Program-made: the position numbers and the translations under genes
From: Pogona vitticeps
Lineage: Eukaryota; Chordata; Lepidosauria; Squamata; Agamidae
NCBI RefSeq assembly: GCF_051106095.1
Contig: NC_135793.1
Span: forward strand, 8,361,001-8,425,000
Length of the DNA: 64,000 nucleotides
Direction: 5' to 3'
The notes under the pieces: generated by a model
Seen by the model: only the letters and a program-made list of their open reading frames with translations
What the model was told of the DNA's origin: nothing
Databases searched by the model: none
Shown here: piece after piece, positions 10,101 through 22,100 of the stretch
How the letters are laid out: each line of letters opens with the position of its first letter
Position numbering within the stretch: the stretch's first letter is position 1

Positions 10101-13100
10101 TTTCTATCTTCCAGGGTATATATTAGCTATTCTACCCAATTTTGTGTCATCCACAAATTTGATAAGCATTCCTTGCACCTACTCATCCAAATCATTAATA
10201 AAAATGTTGAAGAGCACTGGACCCAGGACTAAAGTCTTGTGGTACCTGCTTGTTACTTCTTCCCATTTGAGAAGGGGCCACTGAGAAGCACTCTCTGAGA
10301 ACAATCCTATAAGCAACTGGGTATCCACCTGACACTTTATCTATCCAGCCCACACAGTTGGCTTCCTAATCAGAATATCATGGGGCACTTTGAAAAAAAC
10401 TTCGCTGAAGTCAAGCATCCCCACTGTCTATCAAGGGGGGGGGGGCTGCCCGATCAAAAAGTAAGACAAGGGTAAGTGCTTCAAAATTTCTCAAGCCTCC
10501 TTTCCCATGTGTAGAAGGATACAATGATATTCCAGGGGCCAAGCCTCAACCAATTTGGCCAGAATCCTTTATAAAGTGCGAAGAAGCCTTCACTTTTCCA
10601 TGTCTGAGAAGGAAATAGAAAGCATTATTATACAGTCATAAGTGCTTTCAATATGGTTATATGGCAGAGGGCAAAGCAACTTTTTTTCTGATGGGTCAGA
10701 TTTGGTCCCATCTCTGCCCTGCAAGTGTTTTAACACCAACAAGATTTAATAAAAGAAGGGGGACAGGAAACTATTAAAATACAGACACACTTGCTTGTGT
10801 GCAAATCTCATTCTTCAGAATGGGGGCGTATGATACCATATGTTCCTGATAGATTGTCCCACTTCAAATTTCATCCTTTTAAAGACAAAGCACTGAGTGA
10901 TTTGTAACCGTATGTATGTATGTATGTATGTATGTATGTATGCATGCATGCATGCATGCATGCAGGAAAAGGACTGAAAGCAGGCCCCCACAAACAGCTG
11001 TTTACTTTTAATAGGCAGTTTGGAGAACCAAGGGTAATTCTTTCCCTGCCAATACACTGAATTCTCTTCTGACCAACTTCAAAGGTATTATATGACTGGC
11101 TCACCTCCCAAATTGATCTGCATATTAGAAGTTGAAAGGGGAGTGTTTCAAAATTTTTACCTTTATCAGACCATCCAGTGTACCCCTGTAGAGGTCCACA
11201 CCCCCCACTATGGCCCGCTGATTCATCATACGGGTCCGCACCACATCCACTGGATTTGAAGCAATGGCACCTGCTAGTCCACATGTAAAACTGGATCTAG
11301 ACAAACAAGCAAACAGGAGGCAGTTATGAATGCTACACTCTAGACAAAGCAATTCCTTGCAAGTTGTGAATTTCTTGCAGTTCTCTCACAGTGTGGATGG
11401 AGTACAACTTGAGCACAGAAATCCAGTGATTTCAGCTGGATTAAGTTATTATTTGCAGTCATCACCAGCTCTCTCCTTCAAGTCTTCCACTGCACATAGA
11501 AAAGTCAATGGAAGGATTGGGTATTAAGATACAGTGGTGCCTCGATTTACGAACTTGATCCGTTCCAGAAGATGGTCATAACTCGAAATGGTCGTAAGTC
11601 GAAGCACCATTTCCCATAGGAATGCATTGAAACGCGATTAATCTGTTCCAGCTGGAAAAAAATATCACCAAAAAAGCCCAACAACAACAACAAAAAACAA
11701 ACAAAAAAATCCCCACCACTGCAAGACCCATCGGAAACATGGAAAAAACACCCCAGAAAACAAAGAGTGCAAGACCCATCACAGTACAGAAACATAACCA
11801 CACCACCCAGCCCAAACCCACGCTGCAAAACCCACCCAGAACAGCCAGTTTTTAAAAACCAAAAAGCAGCACCTTACCAGGCAGTCCGAAGCCTCCTCCG
11901 AACGGACACTGTCTAACCGTTTGGGCAAAAGAGCTACAAAGAAGCAGCCTCTTCGCCACCAATGGTTAGCAGTTTGAATTCCCTCTCCTTTCCCCCCGCC
12001 TTTTTTTCTGGTTGTAACTCGAAGCTCCGGTTGTAAGTCGAAGCAAAATTCTGCGACCAGAGCTAGTCGTAACTCAAAATGATCGTAAGTCGGGATGTTC
12101 GTAAGTCTAAGCACCACTTTACAATATTTCTGGAAATTCTGATGATCCTAGAAACCAATGTTTGTTTTCCTTTTTTGCCAGGGGGATTAAAATTTGCAGA
12201 AAACTAAAATGCAAGTTATATTTACCTTCATGTCAAATGTACACTTATTTTACAGCATTAGTTGCATAAAACTTTTTATTCATGACTTAAAACACATCTG
12301 AAAGTTCAGTATTTGCCATATTTATGATATTTAAAAGCATCAAAGCCTTAGTTCTTAACAATAGACTCTATCATAAAAAGAGAGCTTGAAGTTGCTGCAT
12401 CCTATGAGCTGCAATCCCTAAGAAATGAAATTTCGTATACAAGACTCTCATAAAGATGGCAGCACCCACTATGTGCAGAAAAGAAGCTTGGATCTGCGTG
12501 TTGGACAAGTGTACAGTATGCATGGAAATTAATGCTGCCTGTAATTAAATGTAAATCTTGATACAAGTTCCTGGTATTTGAGTGAGTAGATTTTTATTAT
12601 AAATAGCATTTCACTCATATCGAAAGATGAAGTAATTCATCTGGGTGTTGTAAATTCTACAAATTTATAAGTATTCTAGTTTGGGGAGCAGGGGAGAGGA
12701 AAAAAACTGGATTTTTTTTCTGAAAGGTTCTGTCCACCCACACCCCGCAAATGGGGGTGCCTGATACTCACATAAAGTGTGTGAGGACTGTGTCTCCAAC
12801 AAGTCCAGAAAGGATTAAGTGCTTCTTGGTGATGTCATAGATGGGCAGCTCCACTCCCACCACAATGGCAGCTCTCTGAGCGGTGGGGACCACACCCTGT
12901 CAAGGGAAAAGACCGGAGATTTTCGTGTGCTTGGGCGGAGGGCTACCGTGTAAGAGTTTCCATCCAGTGCTTCCCCCTCTTAACTCAACATGATGCTTAC
13001 AAGTCGCACAGCATCCACCAGGGTGACAAAGAGAGGAAGAAAAAGTGTTATTGAGAGGAAAACCTGGCCCCAAGTCAAGTGCATCTTCTTCTCATTCCAA

Positions 13101-16100
13101 TGCTTTGCTGGCATGCAACCACGATGAGAGGAATTTAAGCCTCTAACCAGGTGACAGAATAAGTGTGCTTTGATAAGTGAACACAACATTTAAAGCAACC
13201 TGATTTAAGGGTTCCAGGACAAAACCCAACGGACTACCCTTTTGAGTGCCTTAGATACAGGCGAGGTTAGAAAGCTCAGCTGTATCTTGGGCATTCAAGG
13301 ATTTATTTATGAGCAGTGGAGAGGACAACTGCATCAGTCACCAGGGCCTGAACTTAAAATTCTAGCAGCATAGTAAGGATAAAAGAAAACTGCTATAAAG
13401 TAATATGGAGGTGGTATTTAACGCCGGTCAAAATGAATATGATGGATAAAACTGTGTCATCATTATGTTGGAGTTGTAAAAAAGAGAAGGGGACGTATTT
13501 ACATATGTGGTGGCTATGTGAAAAAAGAAAGAAAGAATGGAAAGTAATATTTAGGGAAATAACTGAAATTATGGGATTGAATATTTCAATGTCCCCAATA
13601 ACAGCTTTATTGAATTTGAGTAAAGAGCAATTGGTGAATGAAAATAAGGATTTAATAATAATAATGATTACGGCTGCAAGGATAATTATGGCAAGGAATT
13701 GGAGAAATGAAAATCAATTTAACCTTGAGGAATGATATAGAGAATTGTGGGATATGGCTATTAATGATAAACTGACATGCGATATGAAAATAAGCAGGGG
13801 CCAAATGAAAAATAATGACTTTAAAAAAAATATGGAACGTATTTTTAGAACATGTATTTCGGAGAGGGAGGGGGTATACACCGAGTGAAGAAACATTGAA
13901 ATTTTGGAATGAAAATGGATGGAAAGAAGTGTAATGCTAGTCCTGAGGGTGATGGGTTCACTGTTATGTTTTGTAATTTATAGTCTCGTAATTTACAGTT
14001 TGTTTTTTTTGTAGTAGTAGGTATTTTGTATTTTTCGTTTTTTTTATTATTATTTTTTGTACTTTTTAATTAAAATAAAAAAAAAGGAAAAAAAATTCTA
14101 GCAGCATGTTTAAAGAAACAATTAGACGCCATGTCAGAAGGGAACATCTTGAAAAGGAAAGCACTCAAAATAGAGAAAAGAAAGATATGGCGACAATTTG
14201 AAGTCAGGAGTCCCACTACATAACTCTTAAACTCTATCCTGTATCATGACTGCCCTCTGCTCCTTGCTTCTCTTACTGCTACCATCTGCTCTGCTGGGGA
14301 AATACTCTTACATCACACTAGTTTTTGTTTTTATTTTTTGTACTATCCACAAATCTTGCATTTATGAAGAGTTGAGCTAATTTGACTTGATTTAAACTAC
14401 TGTACAGGAAAAAAAGGTGCTCACAAATATTAAAAATGTGATCTTAGGGAAAGGTCTCTATCAGGATCCCAGCTCCTGGAGAATTCCAATGGTTGATCCA
14501 CCATGACTATAGTAGTACAATTAGTGAGCCCAAAGAGCAAATGGCCTCAGTACAAGTACTCAAGCTAGAATGGTTATGTTTATAGGCCATTGGATCAATG
14601 AGGAGAACATGGATTGTTAACCATGAAGTCTGCTTGTGATATTCTGCCAAAATACAGTCTCACACCTCAATTTATTTCACATTGGTGTTTGAGAGAGAAA
14701 AAAATGGAAGCCACCATATAAACAGTTCTGAATTAATGTATTCGTGAAGGCAGTTCTGAATTACTTTGGAGGAAGACAAGAATAAAAAGAAAAACGGTGA
14801 CTTTTGAAAGATTTCCCTTGGTAGCTGGCTTGACACCAATTCAGTAACCTTTTGCCCCTCAGTCCTTGCCCAATCTAAGCACAGTCACCTTTGGCTGATA
14901 GTAACTTTTACTAACATGATAGCCAAGCCAATCTCGCCTACGTCAATAGTAAACAGCAGAGAGACAAACTTTATCTTTCTTTTACTATGCTGTCCCATCC
15001 TCTCTAAACAGCTTACTATTAGCAGCTGAGCTGAAACTGGCATATGGAGGAACTCCTGCTGTACCAGAATCTAAACCATGTGTTGTTTGTACTATATAAT
15101 TCAGCATCTAGGTAACATGAATTCTGCAACATGCAAAAATGATGGGGGAAAACTCCACCTCTTCTTTTGATTTGTTTTTTCCCCATACAATGTTTACTTC
15201 TGGACATAAGTTCTGAATTTGCTAGTCCTTGGATGGACAAAAGCTACCGCCTGTCCATGGAGCCTCTCTGAACGTTGGGGGGGGGCATCTTTCATTGCTG
15301 TAGCACCAATATAGACAAGGTACTCCCCCTGTTGCTGGCTGCCATGCTCCCTCTTGAGGCTCTTTCTCATCTGGTAGAAGAATGCAAAGCCCTTCTTTAA
15401 TGAATACTGTATCATGTTTGCAAAGAGAATTCTTGCCAGCTCTTCCAAGCCAATCTGCTCTCTAGACTGGAGCAGCCCAAAACAAGAAGACCTTATTCTG
15501 AAACCATAACAAAATGTGGATGAGGTGGTAAAACCTGTTTTGGACTGGAACGCATCAGATTGCAGTTGGGGGATAACATGAGTGAAAGTTCCTCTATAAT
15601 TCGTTGGTCAAAATCCTATTTGTTACATCCACCGGTGTAACACAACTGGCATAAATCTCAATGGCAAAATACCACAAACAAGTTAACATAGGCATTTGCT
15701 GTTGTACATCAAGTAAGGAGATTAGTGCTGCTTTCACTATGCCAGTGTAAAAACTCATTTCTCTCTCTCTCTGTATATATATATATATATGGAACACATC
15801 ATGGAATATATATTGTTTCCCCGAAAATAAGACCTAACATGAAAATAAGCCCTAGTATGATTTTTCAGGATGCTCGTAATATAAGCCCTACCCAAAAAAT
15901 AAGCCTCAGTTAAGTGAAAGCCCACCCTCCACCCTAGTGCTGCAACCAGAAGATAATGATATGACTGTGTTTGAATAAACGTAGATTGTGGTACATAAAA
16001 AATAAAACATCCCCTGAAAATAAGCCCTAATGTATTTTTTGAAGCAAAAATTAATCTAAGACCCCTTTCTTATTTTCGGGGAAACACGGTATATACCTAT

Positions 16101-19100
16101 TTATATTTACATTTAACACATTATGGAAAATGCCACGCAAGAACACTTCTCTCTGATATCTAGATTTCCAGTTACAAAGAGTTTTCTGAAAAATGATGAC
16201 ACATTAATATGGGAATGCACAGGAGAGTTTCCAAGGCTGTCTTAGAATTGGGCCAGGCTCATTAGATAACAGATCACTATTTTTTTCGAAAATCCTGGTC
16301 TTGGGAATGAATCCAGGTGATCAGAGAAGTAAAGCCAGCAGTTTTATTTTACTCATGAAGATTTCACCATTTCACCTCTTTGCATTTCAAAGGCAATGCC
16401 CTGCCACAAAAGCACTATTACATCAAGTGGCTTCCTTATCTGCACATCTACTTGCACATAGGAGTTCAAGATCTTCCGGGTGCAGGAACCAGATGGAAAG
16501 CACCTCAAGAGGAAGGATAGCGATTGGCAACAGGCAAAAATGCCTTGTCAGTGTTGGCGCCAGAGTTACAGAATATGTCCATTGACATCCAGAGAGGTTC
16601 TTCAGACACCTTACCTTGATGTCATTTGAGACTGGAGGGAACTGTTCTGTTTTCCCAGACTTTTTAATTTGCTCAATCTTTCCCACCTTAAACATTTTGC
16701 CATTGCACCAAGTTGGTTTTTTTTCCCTTTTGGGATATATCACAGAGTGGCACCAGGGAAGCTCAAAATAAATTTTAATAAAGTGCTCTAAAACGAGAAC
16801 ATTTTTATATAACAAAGGGAAATACACTCTATTCCCTTTTGCATTAATGTGACATTCAGCATAGAGGCAGGCTTAATATAATAAACTACAGAGAATCTTA
16901 AGGATTAAAAATTGGGAAATCTGTAGGCCGAAGCAGTCCTTACCCTCCAAAGCCCTCGTGTGCCTTCTTGCTGGTAGATGTCTATGAAGCTCCCAATCAT
17001 TCCTCCCTGGAACAGACTGCCCTGAGCCTGCATCCGAATCTAGAAAGAAAGAGCATGCAAGTCCTCTGTCAGGGAAGTGAATAAATAACTCTCCTGGAAA
17101 TTAAATAACAAACTGTGACTCAAAAGAAGTACTTTGGGGATCAAGGTACAAAGAACTAATAGATCTAGAGCATAAGCTGCAAGCTGTCTCACACTCTCAA
17201 AATCACTTCCCCTATGTAGCTGGTCTTCGGTGGTGGGATGAGACTTGCAGTATGTCATGCTTTAGCCCAAAACTACAGAAACTTTTTTGGTGTGTGTGTG
17301 ATAGCACCTCAAATCAGTGGTGGCTGAGACTTCTTTCTCCCATATTATCTAGTAGGCTCCCAGGGGATGAAAAGATAGCTCTTGCAAGAGATCTAAACTG
17401 AACCCCTACTGGGTCTTTTGAACTTGAAGGCTAAGGACTTAAGAATGCCCATCCTTGCATTAATCTAAAACCATATCACACCAGAACCTTTTGTTTATAA
17501 CGCTAGGATTTTCAGAGATAAGGGAGGGGGAAAAACAGAGATAAAGGTGACCAGATGCAAAGAGGACAGGCCTTCTACACCTTTAAACAATGGTGGAGAA
17601 GAATAAATTTTGACAGGCATAGCTTTGTTTCATCTCTGAATGACAAGCTGCACCTGCAGAAAGACCCTCTTTCGCACAGCTCTTAAAAGGTACAGGAATC
17701 CGCACTGTTTTGCTTTGCTTTTGGTCACTTGAAAGAGAGAAGCAGGAAAATGGCACCCCATAGCTAATCAAACAAGAGATAACAGAAGTGGGTTTCATTC
17801 AGGCTACAATTAAAAGAGGATATTGATCCAGGAAGACTGATGACTACTGCTTTACATTCTCTTAACCATTGTAAGATGGAGTCTAAATCATACTAGTGCA
17901 AAAAACGAGCAACCCTATATTTAGTTTCCTCTTGCCCATATAACAAAGAGTGGGACATACACAGAGAAGCATTTGTAGCAGTGCTGTGAAATTTGGAGGG
18001 GGAAAACAAGAGTACCCATTGGTAAGAAGCAGGAGGAGAGAGCATGTGGCAGGAGGAGATATTCAAGCAAAGCAGGCCCCTCTTACCTTCAGCACATCTG
18101 TTGGATTTGCCAGTGTAGAGGAGATCACCCCTGATACCACCCCACATATGACATTGATCAGCAACGTTTCATCTGCAATCATGAAAAAGGTGTTTTAACC
18201 CAAAGCGGCGCCCAAACAAGGAGACCAACAGAACAGATTTTTAAGAAAGAAAAGTGAAAGCAGCAAGGTTTTAATACTTTAGAGAAACCAAGAACTCCAA
18301 TTTTCCTGCTTCTTCTCTCCTGGGCCTATGTCACAAAGGGCAGCATTTTGTAACTTTTGGATTCTGATTAAAGTACTTCTAGAACTGTTACGAATGAGAG
18401 CAAGGAAGCAGGTTCCCAATTAACATGCTGTTCTTTGCAGCTGTCAGGTTTTAAAGGAGTGCCACCCAACCCCATGGGCCTTTCATGAAGGCCCTGTTCA
18501 AAGAACTCTGACATGCGCTGGAATGGAAGAACCCAGCAGAAAATATTAGGCAGTTAGTTTAGAAAGGAAAAGTCAAGTGTTAGAGCACAGTTATGCTGGG
18601 AAGGGCAGATGTACTGACCGCAGCATTCTCCAAAGGAGACCGGGTCACTGGCTGCCCTGGGCCTGCATGGAAACAAACATTTAGGACATAGTATCCATAA
18701 GCAGAAAGACCACCACGACACAGCACATGTGAGAAGGAATAGGCAGAGGCAACTTTCTTGGGCAGTGAACAGGTAAGCATGGAGGCACAACTGCTAGGTT
18801 CCAGTCAAGGCAGGAAAGTCACTGTTGTGAGTTCTAGAGGAAGTCTTTCCTCAAACTGTATCACAGTTCCACTTTTGGCAACTCGGAGATGGTTATCAAC
18901 TTAACACGATGTTTAGGAGCAATAGCATTGACCTCCAAGCTTCCAAAAGAAAGGAAAAGGATGGAGCAGCTCAGAGACTTGGATCCTGATGTACAGGACA
19001 GAGAGGATGCCAGGAAACAGACCAAGATGAAGTTATGTAAACCACCCGCTTGAATTAAGACTAGACCTTTGCTGATTGCAAAACTCCCCTACCTCCACAA

Positions 19101-22100
19101 ATAAAACTGTAGCGAACAATTCCCAAATCCCCTCTCCAGTTCTGTATAAAATAGCATGCATTCTGTATTTGGTCAAAAAAATATATCCAGCACCAAAAAA
19201 ATCAGTCAAGTGGTGTTTTGGTTTGGCTTTTTGTTTGTTTTGTCCTGAATCATGCCAAAGAAAGAGCAATCACACTTAAAGATGCTGTAGAAAGTAGCAA
19301 AGAGAATAATTAAGTAGACAAGCAGGCAGTTCTCTCTCCCTTGAAGCACGGAAAAGAGAAAATATTCCTTAAAAAAGGGTTTGTCCTTTGAAATACATGA
19401 CATTTTAAGAATACTAAATGACTTTTTATAATACCTTTTGAATATCAGGATAGCATTTATTTGATTCTGTCTCCTATGACCTACAGTGGTGCCCCGCTTG
19501 ACGATTACCTTGTTGTACGACGAATCGGCTGTACGATGAGGTTTTTGCGGTCGCTATTGCGATTGCAAAATGATGTGTCTATGGGGAAAATCCGCTTTAC
19601 GATGATCAGTTCCCTGCTTCGGGAACCGATTTTTTGCTTAATGACGATCAAAACAGCTGATCGTCGTGTTTCCAAAATGGCTCCCCACTGTTAGGGACGG
19701 ATTCTTCGCTCTACAGGGAGCAGAAAATGGCCGCCCTATGGAGGATCTTCGCTTTACAATGAGGTATTTCACCAATTAGAACGCATTAACTGGTTTCTAA
19801 TGCATTCTAATGGGCTTTTTACTTTCTCTTGATGACGATTTCGCTGTACCGCGATGTTGCTGGAATGGATTAATGTTGTCAAGTGAGGCACCACTGTACT
19901 TGGACTTTCCTTTGCCCAAGTAGGTCATAGGAGACAGAATCAAATAAATAATAATTTACCATGAACATACATAGGACCACAAGTACATCACAGCAATATA
20001 TTTAGCTATAGAGTATGGGGGGGGGGGGAGAAGCCCTGCAACTTTTCTGATATACGTACCTTCTAAACGATCTACAAATAGCCGCTTCAAACTCTGGTAT
20101 ATACCAATCTTTATGGTGCCATAAGATGCTTGTCTTAACAAGGCTGGAGCAATTCTACAATCGGAGAGAAAGAGAGCTTAGATCCACTTAGGAGAGTGAC
20201 AGCAGCAGTACAACTTTTTTGATGGTGGGAGTGGGGGCTGTCCTGCATTTTGAACTACCCAGTTTGACACATGATATCTACAGGTTCCCAAACTTCAACC
20301 CCATGAAGAAAATATCTGATGCATAGGGACTAGTAGTGAGGAAGCTCTATGTAAAGGAAATGGTCAAAGTGTTACCCAGAGTAGAGTGCTAGAATGCCTT
20401 CCTCCTTAGAGATGCGAAACAATGCATGGAACATGCCACGGTACTTGATTTCTCGGAAACGAGCATCAATACTTTGGCCTTGAACCTGAAGTCTTGTTTT
20501 GGTGAGATCTACAGGGAAGGTCCCTACAAGTGAAAGAGAAAAGAGATAACCAGAGAATACAGCCATAATTGAGAATGGAGAAGACTGGATGATCCTGCCC
20601 AGCATACAGGTAAAAACACTACAGAATGTCTTACAGTATATATAATAACTTACAAATTTGCCCAGGGTGCAGAGAGACTCTCAGATCTGTCATTTTTCCT
20701 ATGCAGCCCAAGAACAGTCTGAGTTAATTCAAGCTATCAGATAGATCCATTAAGGTGAACATATTCCATCTCTTTCTAGCCTTCAAGTACCTAGCATCTG
20801 TAAGATTTTCTGACATTGTTCTATGCAACTGTAGGCCAGACACAGATGTACTTAACTTCAGAGAGAGTGCTACATAATGACTACCACACACTGCTTTATT
20901 GTAAGATAAGCACCTTTCCAGTGTAAAACTTTCAAAACAGGTGGTCACATTCAGTTGCTACAAAATATTAGTTTTATTTAGAAAGAAACAGCTTGCTGGA
21001 TAGCTCAGTAGTTTAAGTACAGTATCTGGCTCCAGAGATAGTGGTTGGGAGTTCAATTCCCCACTGTGCCTCCTGCAAGCAGAGCCAGCCTGTGTGGCCT
21101 TGGGCAAGCTGCAGCGTCCCAGGCTGACCCCAAAAGAAGGGAATGGTAAACTACTTCCAAGTACTCTCTACCTTGAAAAACCCTGAAAAGGATCACCATA
21201 AGTCAGAATTGACTTGACAGCACATGATGATGATTGTTTACAAAGACCCTCAATCTCACCATTGTCTCACCAAAGTAAGTAATTCTGCATGAGCACTAGA
21301 TGTAACAATTGTACTACTGTTACTGCTATGTCACCACAGTACTGTAAACACTCTGAGTCTGAACATACTGTCATTATTGTGGGGTGCAATGAATAATGTT
21401 GCTGTAAATTAGGAACTACCCCAGTGTGCTAGGTAGTTCAAAGAATGCTTATTAATGCCTGTGTCAGCACTTCATCTGTGGTTATCATATTCTGGGTACA
21501 TCGTGAGTCACTGGGAAAGGCAATAATGGTAGGAAAATTTTAAGGCAGCAGGAAAGGAGGAACACCAAATATGAGATGGATTGACTCCATAAAGGAAGCC
21601 CCGAGTCTGCAAGAGCTGAGCAGGGCTGTTGAGGACAGGACATTTGCAAAAGCTGAGCAGGACTGTTGAGGTTATTCATTCACAGGTTTGCCATAAGTTG
21701 GAGGTGACTTAAGGGCATGGAACAATAATAACAGCACTTCATTCTGCAATAATACTGACCTATCTAAGTGAGTTATTGGAAGGATTACTGGAAAGTATGA
21801 AAAGCACTTTGAATACCCTATATTAGTGTATATTTATTGCTGTTTTTCTATCCACCCAGAAAAAGATGATGGACAAGTAAAGAGAAAACAGCAGATTCAG
21901 GTACCACCCCTATCATGATGTTATAATAAGAAAACAATCTGGTAGTCAGGTGGAGCAGTCATTGAAAGAAACAACCACAAACATATAAACAGGAGTTGGC
22001 ATCTTTCAGAGGCCACACATGCCAAATTTGACCTTGGATGGCTGTACCTGCTCCTTGCTTGTCCCCCAAAATATTGTTCTTCTAAAATGTCTTTTCTTTA

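Noticed and set aside
10481-10522. SLC25A14 C-terminus read straight on from exon 8 ([13 protein letters not shown]-stop)
   Set aside because: The conserved tail [13 protein letters not shown] exists at 4080-4121 with a good acceptor and matching phase, so this stretch is intron. It remains possible as a retained-intron isoform.
10911-10964. CRISPR-like or regulatory repeat array
   Set aside because: Pure tetranucleotide microsatellite without spacers, in a vertebrate intron.
20995-21070. Functional tRNA gene
   Set aside because: A- and B-box-like words are present but the fold is degenerate and it continues into a SINE body and tail; the same holds for the other SINE heads.
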